Shown here in pieces: positions 36,901 to 48,235 of a stretch of DNA of 64,000 bases (positions within the stretch are counted from its first letter, which is position 1; each line of letters starts with the position of its first letter). Source of the stretch: Apodospora peruviana (Eukaryota > Ascomycota > Sordariomycetes > Sordariales > Lasiosphaeriaceae). A program made the translations under genes and the position numbers. Below the pieces are notes generated by a model, which saw only the letters and a program-made list of their open reading frames with translations, was not told the origin of the DNA and made no database searches. The stretch lies in contig JAUEDM010000005.1 in NCBI GenBank assembly GCA_033439685.1, positions 1 through 64,000 on the forward strand, written 5' to 3'.

Positions 36901-39900
36901 GTTGTCGTGCGACGGCTCAACCTCAACCAATAGCTTGGTCTCGAGAAAGTCTTGATGGGAAACCTGAATAATCGACCTCGAAGCCCCGGCTCTAGACCGA
37001 CTATGGAGGGATTCCTGATAGACAAAAAGCAGATCGTAGATTGACTGGCCGGAACACAGCCCAGCAGCCCGTTTGATCTCAACCAGTGGCAAGATGCTGT
37101 GAGGGATAAGGTTCCGGTTTGCTGCGTGGAGAGTCACCAACAGGTCTCGAACGGTTCGTACCTGGGAGAGATTTGTCCGAAGAGGTGTGGCGGCAATACA
37201 TGGACCGATGACATCCTCGATCTGGGGAACTGGTACCGTCCTGCCGGATATCACCGAGCCAACGACAACATCGTCAGTGCCGATCAATGCACCCCAAAGC
37301 CAGATCACAGCCGCTTGAAAGATGGTCTGTGGCCCAGCATCAAGCTCATGCAGAGCCGCCCGGACGGTACTGGGCTGGATATCCAGTGGCACACAAGCGG
37401 AGCGAACCGTCGATGAACTCGGCAGCTCCGGGTTGAGAATGGGCAACGATGTTGGCTGGTACCCCACAAGACTTTCCGCCCAGAAGGCTCGGGCTGTATC
37501 ACAGTGTCTTTGAAATAAATCCGAGCCGTAGTATGCCGATACCTGTCGAAACGGCGGGCGCGCCGCGATGGTCTGCCCTTCGGCAAGAGAACCCAGATCA
37601 GCCAGTATCATATCCATGGACCAGCCGTCATATACCGCGTGATGAAGCTGAAGAAGCACCAGTCGTGCCGTCTTGTCTTGGTCTGTAGGTCCGGACACTA
37701 TCTGCACCCGAAACGGTCGCAAGAAATCCCGTTCCGTAGACATGTCAAACTCCTTGACTGGCACGTGGTCGGTCACTAAAACTTCCGAGGGGTCCAGTTC
37801 CTTGAAGATGATCTGGACGAACTGGTCACCGTCGTGCACAAATCCTGTCCGCAGCGACTCATTCTTCTGTGCAGCCTCATGGAACCAGGACTGTATGATG
37901 GTCTCTGCAAGCTCGGCCGGGAAGCTGAGTTCCACCCAGTTGCAGTAGGCTATCGGATTTGCCTGCGTCTCTGTAAGCATCGACGTCTGAAGCGGTGTGC
38001 ACGGCGCCATGAATTCGATATGGTTCTCAAGACCTTGCAGCACTGGAATATTTGATGCTGCCTTCAGGTTCAAAAGACCGATTTCCTCCAACTGGTTGTC
38101 CAAGGGCAACGTTGAACCAGAGCGTTTGATACGCGAAGCCAGGGCTGAGATCGTCTTGGAGCCCAGAATATCAACCACGCCAACACTGATACCCGCTTTC
38201 CGCAACGTAGACGCGAATTTGATAGCAAGAAGGGAGTCCATGCCAGCCCGTGAAAGATTCTTCCCGGGGTCGATCTCCGCACCAAGTATTTGCTGAGCAA
38301 GCCGACAAAGCTCTCGGTCAAGCTCGTCCTCGAACACAGGCTCCGTCTGTTTCTCCTGCGCCCTCGCATTGGAATAATCTGCCACCAACGCCTTTCGGTC
38401 AACCTTGCCGGATGGTAGTCGCGGGAACTCGTCCAGAACAACGATATCTCCAGGTACCATGAAACCAGGAAGCCACTCATTGCAGGACTGTGTAATCGCG
38501 ACGTTCATCCCATCCAACTGATCAACAGCACAGAACAACACCAGAATGTTGTTGATTATGGCGGCAAAAGCGCTGTGACAACCTGGTGTCCGTAGAGCAG
38601 CATGCTCAATCTCGCCCAGTTCGATCCGTTGGCCCCTGAGCTTCACCTGTCCATCAGATATTCTTCCCAAGCACTCAAGCGTGCCGTCTCTGCGCATCCT
38701 TGCTTTGTCCCCCGTCCTATACAGCCGACCATACTGACTATCAATGAAAGCTTTTGCCGTCATCTCCGGACGATTGATGTATCCGTCAGCTACTTGATAT
38801 CCGCCAACGACAAGCTCTCCAATCTCTCCCCTTGGTATCACTTTGATTTCTCCAGTTTCCGAGCCGTCGCTCTCCTCCAAAATCTCCACGATGAATGCTG
38901 ACACCGTGTCCAGGGGAACACCGATATTCCCAATGGTCGATCCTTTCGTAAAAGCAGGCTGGAGGGTACAGTGTATCGCCGCCTCGGTAGGCCCATACAT
39001 CGCCCAGAGAATACTCTCCCTCCCCTCGCTCCCTCCAAACTCCTCCACCACCGGTGTCGTCAGCATCTCGCCGATAGTAAGCAGAAGTTTTAGTGCTGGC
39101 GCGTTATCCCTCCTCCTGAGTAAACTCCCCGCCACCGTTGGCGTCAATTCGCACGCGTCAATATCCATCTCTCTCATAACAGCCGGGAGATCGTTGAGCA
39201 TGGCAGCTCGTGTGCAGCTAACGAGTGTCGTGCCCCTAAAGAAAGGAAAAAATATTTCAAAGACCGACACGTCGAACGTGGGCGCCGCGAACTGTAGGAA
39301 CCGTGAAAACCGGGGGATGTGCCGGTCATGAGCGAGTAAACTTTGAGTTGCTGCGTCGTGAGAGACGCCAACTCCTTTCGGGGTTCCTGTTGAGCCGGAG
39401 GTGTACATCACATACGCCAAGTCCGTTGGCTGCTGCGGTGTCCTCCAGCTTGTCTGAGTGGTTGTTGCCACATCATCCTTGGAATCGACCAGCAACACGA
39501 CCACTACTCCATCCAAGTTCTCTGGAATCCTTGACGCAAACTCCGAGTTGGTGACCACCACCCTGGCCGATAGATCCCCCAGTATAAACCGTGCCCGGTC
39601 GATCGGGACATCGAGATTCAAAGGACAGAATGCTGCCCCGATCTTCAGGATGGCAAGAAGCGCAACGTAAAGTTCTGGCCCCTGCGGTAGTAGCACCGGG
39701 ACAATCAGCTGCTTGGTTTCCGCTTGGTCAAAGCCACCAGCGTCCCAGATCCGAGATGCCAGTGCGTCGGATGCATCGTGCAGTTGACGATATGATAGCG
39801 AGACACGGTCGCCGTCTGCAGATAAAAAATCAATGGCCGGGGTATCTTCATCGGAGCTGCTGGTCCGTACAAGCTGATGGAGCAGGCTTGGCCCTGTAAT

Positions 39901-39969
39901 TCGTGAGGCTGGGTGGTTGACGATTGACAAGTGTGTGTCTGCTCCTGGATCTGGAATTGATGAGGCCAT
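24995..39969 (-). CDS. sidC: Ferrichrome-type siderophore synthetase (NRPS), 4,937 aa, four exons
   Basis: Assembles an intracellular ferrichrome-type hexapeptide (such as ferricrocin) from N5-acyl-N5-hydroxyornithine and small amino acids. Exons read 39969-33721, 33667-33597, 33546-25188 and 25129-24995. Domain order read from core motifs is A1-T1-C1-A2-T2-C2-T3-C3-A3-T4-C4-T5-C5-T6-C6. Adenylation cores are YTSGSTGTPKG (about 187), YTSGSTGVPKG (1245) and YTSGTTGLPKG (2885). All six carrier serines are intact (near 577, 1650, 2207, 3295, 3866, 4425). Condensation motifs are HHAVYDG, HHALYDG, HHCLYDA, FHGIYDA, AHALYDG and HHALYDA, with the catalytic histidine kept in each. Three A domains with a terminal T-C-T-C and about 4,900 residues are typical of SidC/NPS2/SSM1 enzymes. 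The SidA-like gene is next upstream on the same strand. Confidence 0.95.
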
Positions 39970-41778
39970 CGCCACTCACTCCGCCAGATGGTTCGAATTA
40001 GGTGACTTTGTCGAGTTGTCGTTGAATGTTGATATGATATGGAACCGGGATTTGGTCTGAAAATTTGAATAGTGGTCAATCGCCTACCTGGTTCTCGCAT
40101 GAAGGGTCTCTTTCGGGTTTGTACTGCAACAGCAACTACCTGTTGTTAGCTCATTCTTATTTGTCTCTTCGTCTGCTGTACATACCGAGTGTGAGTGTGT
40201 GTGTGTAAGGGGTGGATGTTATGGGACCCGGATATGGGTTCTCGCTGATTGGTCCCCGAAAATCAGGGGTCACACGAGTTGAGCAAGTTGGATTTGTTTC
40301 CAGCGGTGGTTCATTGGTGGTGCAGAGAGGTCCAGTTTGTTTTGGTCACGATGGCACACCCACCCATCTGGCCGCGCAGTGTTAGCTTAAGAGAAGTCCT
40401 CACCCAAGAAATCCAGTGTTTCGCTGTGTTGCGTTTGTGCCGTATCTTGCGCCGGGCATGCACCCATCATACATCTGACCTGGTACAGGGATGGAGTGAG
40501 ACTGCAGTTCAGAAACCACGATCTGACCAGGTGCAGGGATGGAGTGAGACTGCAGTTCAGAAACCACGAGCGGGCAATGTGACTGACCAAGGAGGAAAAG
40601 GGAAAGAGCGCTATTTACATGTACCTCAGGAAGCTGCCAGTGTGTATCAGGAGCTTTCTAGGCTAAGTCATGTAGATAGGTGCGCTGGGTAGATATTGGT
40701 ATAAGGGTGCAATGGCTTGCAGAGAGGTTGCATCCTTCATGCGTTTATGGTAGTAACCCAACGTGGAAGAGAAACATGTGCCTGATGAGTATGGGGAAAA
40801 TACCAATCTTAACAGTGAGACCAGTATTTCAATGGGAAGTGCCTTCCCGACTACCTGGATAGGACTTGTCAACTGCTAAAGTTGGAGTTCAAATGGTCTC
40901 ATCTCTCCCGTGCCAGCTGCCCAGGAACCAGGAACCTACAGACAAACGAATCGCACGGGCTGACACACTCACCGAGAAGTTACCAGTTTTGTTTGTGTCC
41001 CTGCATCAGGTCGTCAAAGGATATGGTAAGGTACTGGCGGATAGGTGCATGATCCGGCTCCTGCCCGCTGTGACATGCCAACTTGCACCTGCTCAAACTT
41101 GCTCGTGGCTGCTGCTGCCCTTCCATGCCTTCCCCTCTTCATTGTTAGTCATAGTGGACTCAGTGGTTGCGTCATAGTAATGGAGGGGGCCCCCATCTCT
41201 ATGGGCCATACAGCGTTCCCTCGGTCTAGGCTCGGCTTTACCTGTTTTGAAAGACGGAGTGTGCTTGATCGAACCTCCCACGCCTCCGTCCTTGGTGGGG
41301 GAGCTGCCACATTCCGATACTCGGATGCTCCCGTCTGTCAGTGCATCGAATGAGCTCAGGCACACTGTACCTCATTTCCCAACCACAGAGCAAGGATGAA
41401 AAGTCATGTTCATATGCCATCTCGAGATTTTGATCACGTCTACAATCTTTCGAACATGGATAAGGTGAAATTTGCGATGTCGTGGGCAAGATTTCCCATG
41501 CCAAAGGTTACGCTATCACTTAAATCCACGGCCTCACGGTCTACACATCTCGATGCATATCAAAATAATCTCTACCCCTTTTCTTGAGGTGGAGATTGCA
41601 AATGTGTTGTCCATTCAATCACCACAGACTAACAACCCAAGAAAACACCGTCAAAAAAGTCCAAACCATAGCCAAACCCTAGCCGAATCCAGAACCTCGA
41701 CTTCCCCAATCAAATATTTGTAGCAATGCGATCTAGCTTTTCCAGGCAAACAAATCTTCTGTGCTTCAGCCATCATCG
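39970..41778. promoter_or_regulatory. Region between siderophore synthetase start and ornithine monooxygenase stop
   Basis: Contains the NRPS promoter. A GT-rich run is at about 40192-40207. CCAAT boxes on the minus strand (ATTGG at 40248-40252 and 40313-40317) lie about 280 and 345 bases upstream of the start codon, where the CCAAT-binding complex with HapX could act. Neither carries the spaced HapX half-site I looked for. A 48-base tandem duplication follows at 40473. No exact ATCWGATAA site was found here; GGATAAGG occurs at 41457. Confidence 0.5.
40473..40568. repeat. Tandem duplication of 48 bases, two copies
   Basis: Copy one is 40473-40520 and copy two 40521-40568. Each starts ATCTGACC and ends GAAACCACG, with only two differing positions. 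It lies about 500 bases upstream of the NRPS start. Recent local duplication is likely, since few differences have built up. Confidence 0.95.
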
Positions 41779-43626
41779 TCACCTAGAACCGGTCCTAGCC
41801 CCAAAGATGGACTCCACCATCTCGCCCGACCTCGTTGAGAGCACAGAAAGAAGGGTATCACTCAACTACAACGTGTACACGTTAGCGTCGTCCTAGTCAG
41901 AAGCCATTGAGATGAGAGGGTACTCACACCATGAGTCGCCTCGCAGCAACCTTGAAGCCAAACGCCAGAGCCGGCAGCGACTGCTCCCGGCGAGAACCGG
42001 ACACCATAGTCACGGCCCACCTCCAAAACACGAGCCGACGACTTGAGCGGCTTGGCTGCATTCGCCGCCTCCACAAACCACCGATCCTTTGCACCCGGGA
42101 TTGGCTGATCAACTGTTTCCGGGAGGAGAGACCATGCATCTTTCAGCATGTCGACGTGGGCTCTCCGTTGGTAGCCTGTAGCGCAGATAACGAGATCCGC
42201 ATCCAGGATCTCCTCTTGGAGCAAAGGTCCGTCGGCTGTCTCTTCGCCGCCGTGGAAGAGTGCAACCTTGAGCTGAACTTGGTCGCCGTTGTCGCTGGCA
42301 CTGACAACCCTGCGGCCAGCCAGGATGCGGTGGGGCCACTTCTTCTCGTCGACGCCCAGAGTTCGCCGTTGGTGGTACATCTTCTCGTACAGGTGCTCAA
42401 TCAGCTCGAGACGTACAACACCATAGTTGGTCGCTCTAGCACCCTCAAGCAAGCTTTTCCTATACGCCGAAGATTTGGGATAAAGGTGATCGATATATTC
42501 GGGGTTAAAGATTGAGTTAACACTGCGACATAGTTAGTTATCGTCATTGCACATCATCACAGTTTGTGGGTGCTTACAAGGGTGAGTCGTCACTCGGCTT
42601 CATAAACTCGGATCGCATGATCATCGATGTCCTGCTGTTGGGATACAGGTTCTGGACATTGTTGAAGATCTCAGCAGCACTCTGCCCGGCACCAACCACA
42701 GCCACACGGTAAGGAGCATTTGTGTCGGTCAGGATCCTGGGCACAAGGTTCGCATATTGTGAAGAATGAATGACCCGTGGACTTTGTGCTGGGAGGGGTT
42801 TGGGAATGGACGGCTGGCCGCCGACGGCGACGATGACGTTTCTCGTTTGGTAGGTGCTCGTCACGCCGGTCTTGGTGTCGCGTGATGTGACGGTAAATAT
42901 TTTGAGAGGGCCATCTTCGTGTTGGGGAGTAATGGAGACAACCTCGTTTTGGTATCTGACCACATCGTCAAAGTGACGAGCGCACCACCTGAGGTAGTCC
43001 TCGTACTCGACGCGTGCCGGCAAGAAAGTGCCAAGGTTGGTGAACTCAACCAAGCGGTCGTTCTTGTGAAGATAGTTGAGGAAGGTGAAATGCGACCGAG
43101 GGTCCCGGAGTGTAGCCAAGTCTTTAATGAAGGAGATTTGCATCTTTGCGCCAGGCAACAACATGCCAGCATGCCACGCAAACTGTGACTGTTTCTCCAG
43201 GAAAAGAACCTTGGGGAACTCGACCTGCTTCCCGGACTCCATCGCATCGTGAAGGGCAATGGCAATGGCGAGACTTGCCGGGCCAAACCCAATGCAGATC
43301 AAGTCGTGCACCGCATCCTTGTCTGTTGGCTTCACATACTGGCTCTGTGGGAAGTAGCCATCGCCAACTTTGTCCGTCAATCCGTTGACATCAACCAATG
43401 CAGGTACCGAGGCATCGTCGGCGATTTCGTGGGTGCCATTGGTTCCGTTCGTGGACGAATGCTCGGATGCAACAAAGCCATCCGCCGCGGGAACCACTGG
43501 AATGCTGTTGACCGCACCATTGATAATGACGTCAACACCATTTGTCCGCGAAATATCGTCCGGAACAACGCCTACAACCCCATTTGTTGGTGCAGCGTAT
43601 TGTTCATCCATTGCGTGTGGTGACAT
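41779..43626 (-). CDS. sidA: L-ornithine N5-monooxygenase, 576 aa
   Basis: Catalyses the first committed step of hydroxamate siderophore synthesis: FAD- and NADPH-dependent N5-hydroxylation of L-ornithine. Exons read 43626-42578, 42522-41928 and 41865-41779. The FAD site CIGFGPASLA is near residues 111-120, followed by the substrate-side block FAWHAGMLLPGAKMQISF and KDLATLRDPRSHFTFLNYL. The NADPH site VVGAGQSAAE is near 307 and the family motif DADLVICATGY near 462. The end CCEATHGLSDTLLSVLSTR is typical. The protein carries about 105 residues before the FAD motif, longer than usual, rich in Asn, Gly, Thr and Val. An alternative start at 43611 would shorten it by only five residues. Three ATCWGATAA sites lie upstream, fitting repression by an SREA-type GATA factor when iron is ample. 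Confidence 0.95.
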
Positions 43627-44600
43627 GGTGATAGACGAAATCTCGAGGGTTTGCTAAGGGGGTCTCCTATAAGCTTTCCAGGTGCGTTTGCGGTTCCAGC
43701 CGGGGCGGATAACCGGTAGGACACAAGAGACAGCGGTGCTCGGTGGGTGGGTGACAGATAGGACGGGGCCGGATGATGTCGGGCTAGCGCATGCCGTGCC
43801 GTGGCGTGTGGACGAGGACAGAAGTACTCAGGTAGTACCGTCAAAGTATTTGACGTATGACGGGCTGTCGAGAGACGGGAACGACGTGGGGTGCCGTGAG
43901 GGACGGAGGGTTGGTCCGAAAGAAGATGGGAACGAACCTCAAACTCTGACAACAAAATTGGTATCCCGGATTGTGCACTCGGAGGAGGATGGAGTAATGG
44001 GAAGAAAACGTGAGAAAGGTGGGTTGGATGCTGAAAGTGGGCAATGGCGACCATTTTGACCACGCCCGACTTCAATAGCACTCACCCATCAATTGGATCC
44101 CCAAGAGGCCGCAAACAAATGCCTCTTGCCGTCCCTCATAACCCTCGTCCCTGAACTTGAACCTGAACTTGAACTTGCCCCATTGCTGCAAGCATGGGCA
44201 TGGTCTTCCCAGGTCCGCTTTGTCCCGCTGCTCCTTGCCCGATCGCCCAACCTGATGTTACGGGCTCGGCAGGACTACCGTAGTATAGTTCTAGACGGTC
44301 GGAGAGAAGGAGAGCGCCGCCATCATTTGCACCCTCTTCGGAGTAGATTCTACATCGGGTAAGGGATGACACGATTTAACTGTCGATTGTGGGGGACGGC
44401 ATCGAACTCGAATGAGTGTTGGGTTCGCTGTTCCGCCTGTTGTCTCGTCGGAGAGTCGCAGGACGGCACCATGCTTTGGCGGGGCTGTGGGGTGACGAGC
44501 TGGAAACATTGGTGATGCAAGCCGTCTGCAATGAAGATTGCGGAATGGGAAGAATTTTCAAGGGTGCGTGTTTGGTGGAGAAGAAAAGGCGGCATCGGCC

Positions 44601-44619
44601 TTATCTCAGGATCAGATAA
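44601..44619. promoter_or_regulatory. Paired GATA sites, one an exact ATCAGATAA
   Basis: ATCAGATAA at 44611-44619 fits the fungal SREA/Urbs1-type consensus ATCWGATAA exactly. A TTATCT (reverse AGATAA) sits just to its left at 44601-44606, making an inverted pair. The site is about 985 bases upstream of the sidA start codon. Confidence 0.7.
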
Positions 44620-44769
44620 GATTGATCAGTGGGGCTCCCGCGGGCCATCACGGCTTTGGCTTGACGAGCTTGGCGCCATCCACCACTCAGAGGTCGGCAT
44701 CGGCTTCTCTCTCTTGGCTCCGAGGAACGGACCCCGTCGTCCCTTGGCTTGCGAGAATTAAAAAATTGT

Positions 44770-44778
44770 TTATCAGAT
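44770..44778 (-). promoter_or_regulatory. GATA-factor site ATCTGATAA
   Basis: The plus strand reads TTATCAGAT, whose complement ATCTGATAA fits the SREA consensus ATCWGATAA exactly. It is about 1,140 bases upstream of the sidA start codon. Confidence 0.7.
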
Positions 44779-45221
44779 CGAATTGGACCGGGGATGGTGG
44801 CTGAAGAACCTTGGCACTCACCTCGTCACTCTGTCAGCGGATGAATCGGCCAGAGTCACACATATGCCAGCGTGGTTGTATGGTTTGCAGAAGGGTACTT
44901 CAATCCAGTCACCAGTGTCTGATAACCGTTGAAATGTCAAAAACCACCCCGCATTTAATGACAGTTTAAACAACCCAGAAACGACATTTCGAAATAAAGA
45001 GCACCGCCCTTCGCCAGGAGTGAGGAGATTGCCAGGACAGCCGAGCTTGACCGACGCCTACACAGGCAAAATTCGAAAAGATCCCCCGCCGAACAGCCAT
45101 AAAAAAACGAGTCAGAGGGATCCATTCGGTTCATCAATTGGTCCACTGAACGCTGGTGATGAGTGAGGTTGAGGTGCAGGTGTTGTGGGGAGGATGCTTG
45201 GCAATGACACCCTCCCGAGAT

Positions 45222-45238
45222 ATCTGATGATCTGATAA
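45222..45238 (+). promoter_or_regulatory. GATA-factor site ATCTGATAA with adjoining half copy
   Basis: ATCTGATAA at 45230-45238 is an exact consensus match. It is immediately preceded by ATCTGATG (45222-45229), so the first seven bases of the site occur twice in tandem. It lies about 1.6 kb upstream of sidA and a similar distance upstream of the divergent membrane-protein gene. Confidence 0.7.
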
Positions 45239-46799
45239 GATCACTCGAAGCGAGTGGAACTTGGCAGCAGGAAAAATCAGACGATCAGCGGCATCATCGC
45301 CGCACGTGCACACCCGACATGTCAGGGATGGCAGGAGCAGTTCAGCAATCCAACCTTTGCGGTCCAAGTCGCTGCTCGGATAAACCGAAGTCGGACAGCA
45401 CGCACTGGGCGATTGATGTGAGTTCAAGTTGTTTGTGACTTGAATCACCAAAGGAAAGGGGAAAAAAAAGAAATAAGGAACACGGTTTACCGCCAACATC
45501 GTACGTCAACAATGTTGCACAGCCTTGAATCATAAAGTCGAGTTTCAAAATCCATCGCAGCTCTGCCTGCCCTTGAGAGCCCCGCACTAATGAACTGGAA
45601 CTTGGGACCACGCCTTTACCTTTCAGGATGGATACAAAACTCGGCGAAAGCTCACCGCCCCAGAATGCGAAGTACCAATCTTCACATGTTCAGATGCAAT
45701 ATATAACTCCCAAAACCAAAGTTGGCGAAAATAAATGTGGAGTTGGCCAACTTCTGAGGGGGTGCGCCGCGATTGAAGTCTTGGGCTGGGTCTGGCACCC
45801 GGCCCGACAGTTCGGATGCTTGGCGGTCTCCTTGAGGCCCCATGAACTTTTCAACACCGGTGCCGACCGACAAGCCACAACGGCTTTGTCCCGCATCTCG
45901 GCGGTCGGTGTAGCTCTGTTCTGTCGGTCTTACTGCCGGACGGATGCCAACCTTGAACCTATGTTCGTCTGCTTTACAGGAAAATCGAATGGCATTGCAG
46001 GCACCCGGGCACCGGGCAGTGGCCGTTGCAGTGGTCTGGTCCACCGCCAAGAGAGCCCTCGTCCCGTCGGAGAGTCGCCTTCGACGCCAACTCACATCAC
46101 CGACACTGCTTCCTAGGAGTGTTATTTTGAAACGTGTGTTTACATGCTGGCGCACCACGTGGGAAAATAATGTTGGACTTCTAGTGCGCCGATAGTTATT
46201 TTGGTGTTCTGCATTTTGACAAGGAGATGTTGCCCTGAAGTTTGCCCAGCTTCAAACTTGTCGATAGTTGTACTGCGGCGATGCCTCATCCAAAAAGACC
46301 ACAACACCGCCCATTTTTGGGTTACACGCAGTGATTTGCTCAGTGCCGTTGCAGAGAATTGTGGGACAACATTTCCGGCCAAGTTTGCAGACCTTCAGCT
46401 CACATGGACTCTGGACAAATGAGCGGCCATATTCCATATTAAATACAACACGGCAGTGGCACAGCAATGCTAATTTCAGGACCAGCGTCATCCAATATGG
46501 GTTTCTGGTGTTTTTCGACTCAACGTTCCGCCGTCTTACGCCAAAGGTGCTCTTTTGGCCTGAATCTTGTCCATTCGGGTCGCCATACGACACCTATTGA
46601 CGATGCCCCTAACTGAAGCTCTCCAAGTCCTAAAAGGCGAAACAATTGCACCTCGGCACCACTCGGTATTATCTCGTGCTCAACATGCGCTATCGATGCA
46701 ACTCCCGCATTTGGGAATTGCCACATCTTGATATTGCCGGTCCGTTTCCTCGGGTTTCGAACCAAGCAGCTTAGCAACTTGTGGTGCATGCACATCGAC

Positions 46800-47768
46800 A
46801 TGGGTCACCCGCCAGACGAGAACCTGCCAGAGGTTGTGCCCGATCAACCGAATCCCTTCCCGCAGGTCATATACGATCCTTCACCACAAGTCGTCTCTCC
46901 TTACCACGCAGCGAACCAACAGTATAACTTCACCGAGAGAGACAAGTATCCCGCCATCTACGATGACGCGCCTAAACTTCCTCACGAAGGGCAGGAATGG
47001 ATGACAGGTGCCACTCCAGTGTCGGCACTTAGTCCAGGCGGTGGGATGATGCCATGGGAGAGGCTCCCGGCCGGTCAAGAGGCGGCTGTTGATGACCCTA
47101 ATGCTGGTCAGCCGACAGACACCAAAAAGAGAATACTGGGAATGACCCGGCGGACCTTTATCATCGTCTCGATAGTCCTGATTGCCGTTATTGGTGCAGC
47201 AGTTGGCGGTGGAGTTGGCGGAACAATAAACTCTCGCAACTCTCAAGCATCTACTACCACAACCGCCGCAGCGGAATCAAGTTCTAGGTCTAGCAGGTAT
47301 GTGATAACAAGCCTACAATGTACCGTTTGTTTACTTAGGTATTCAAAGCTGACCATCCTACTACATATCAACAGCACACCAAATCCAACTGGCAGCACAA
47401 CAAGTTCATCAACAACATCAACAACCTCAACCGCCCCAGCTGCGACAGTAACCTTCCTGAACAATCAAACAACCGGCTATGGACTCGCCTTCCAAGGTTT
47501 CGAGGAACCGAACTATCTGGGTGGCAGCACGCCCATTATTCGAGAAGAAGGCTTCCACGATTTTGGATTCAATTGCAAGAGCTATGTCTGGCTGCCCAAC
47601 ACCACCGACTGCTGCGTCACATTCTGCGCCAACGCAACCGCCGCCGGCGCCGTTGGATGGTGGTGCAACCCACGATACCGGGCCGGTACATCAACGGGGA
47701 CCGGGTTCCCTAGGATATATATCTGGTGTGGGCACCAACATGTCAAGGATAATGAAACATGTTCGTGA
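46800..47768 (+). CDS. Single-pass membrane protein with Ser/Thr stalk and Cys-containing outer domain, 296 aa
   Basis: Not a family I can name. Exons are 46800-47296 and 47375-47768. An ATG at 46788 in the same frame is an alternative start. The N-terminal 120 residues are hydrophilic and proline-rich (NPFPQVIYDPSPQVV). One transmembrane helix follows (TFIIVSIVLIAVIGAAVGGG near 125-145), preceded by the basic KKRILGMTRR, so the N-terminus should be cytosolic. After it comes a Ser/Thr stalk likely to be O-glycosylated, then a compact domain with spaced cysteines (NCKSY, TDCCVTFC, WWCNPRY, WCGHQH, ETC). The plan resembles fungal wall-sensor or surface-binding proteins. It is divergent from sidA across the GATA-site region. 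Confidence 0.75.
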   Translation: MGHPPDENLPEVVPDQPNPFPQVIYDPSPQVVSPYHAANQQYNFTERDKYPAIYDDAPKLPHEGQEWMTGATPVSALSPGGGMMPWERLPAGQEAAVDDPNAGQPTDTKKRILGMTRRTFIIVSIVLIAVIGAAVGGGVGGTINSRNSQASTTTTAAAESSSRSSRYVITSLQCTVCLLRYSKLTILLHINSTPNPTGSTTSSSTTSTTSTAPAATVTFLNNQTTGYGLAFQGFEEPNYLGGSTPIIREEGFHDFGFNCKSYVWLPNTTDCCVTFCANATAAGAVGWWCNPRYRAGTSTGTGFPRIYIWCGHQHVKDNETCS

Positions 47769-48235
47769 GGAATGTTACGAAGGTATGGTGGTGTAATAGT
47801 ATTGAAAAGTTCCCAAAACTACCATGTCTAGATATTTGGCGAAAAGACAATGTTTAAAATCCAAAACTGTGAAAGATAGAGTTTCGGCTGTTCTTTTGAT
47901 ATCTTTCTGTTTTCTGGTATTTGTTTGATTTTCAAACTCGAGTTCAAAGGATACCCTCGTTCTATGTATTAATAGGTTTAAACACAATCAAGATGATTAG
48001 GTAGCAGCAGTTATTTGTAGAAAGTTCTTGTCTTTTTTAGGTAAGTTAACGTTGTAACATAAGGTGATCTTATAGTTGTGCCAAGATTTACAGCCATGTT
48101 CCAACTTCTCTATGAGCCTCTAATCTTGATATATAAGCAACGCACAATCTGTGCCATGCCAGACAACATCCAAGTCTCATTATCATACTCTGACCGCCAC
48201 CTTCTTAGCCCAGGTCCAGAATCTATCTAGGCAGC
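47769..48235. other. Convergent intergenic region
   Basis: AT-rich stretch between the membrane protein stop and the transcription factor stop. It should hold both 3' untranslated regions. Nothing else was recognised. Confidence 0.6.

Larger units (their letters stand above)
43627..46799. promoter_or_regulatory. Long divergent intergenic region upstream of sidA
   Basis: About 3.2 kb between the sidA start and a divergent membrane-protein gene. It holds GATA-factor sites listed separately. Open frames on both strands (for example near 45628-46116 and 46252-46600) lack domains and overlap each other in opposite directions. I treat them as chance. No RNA gene was recognised. Confidence 0.55.

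Noticed and set aside
45628..46600. Open frames of 110-160 codons in the sidA upstream region
   Set aside because: They overlap in opposite directions, have odd composition and no domain or splice support.
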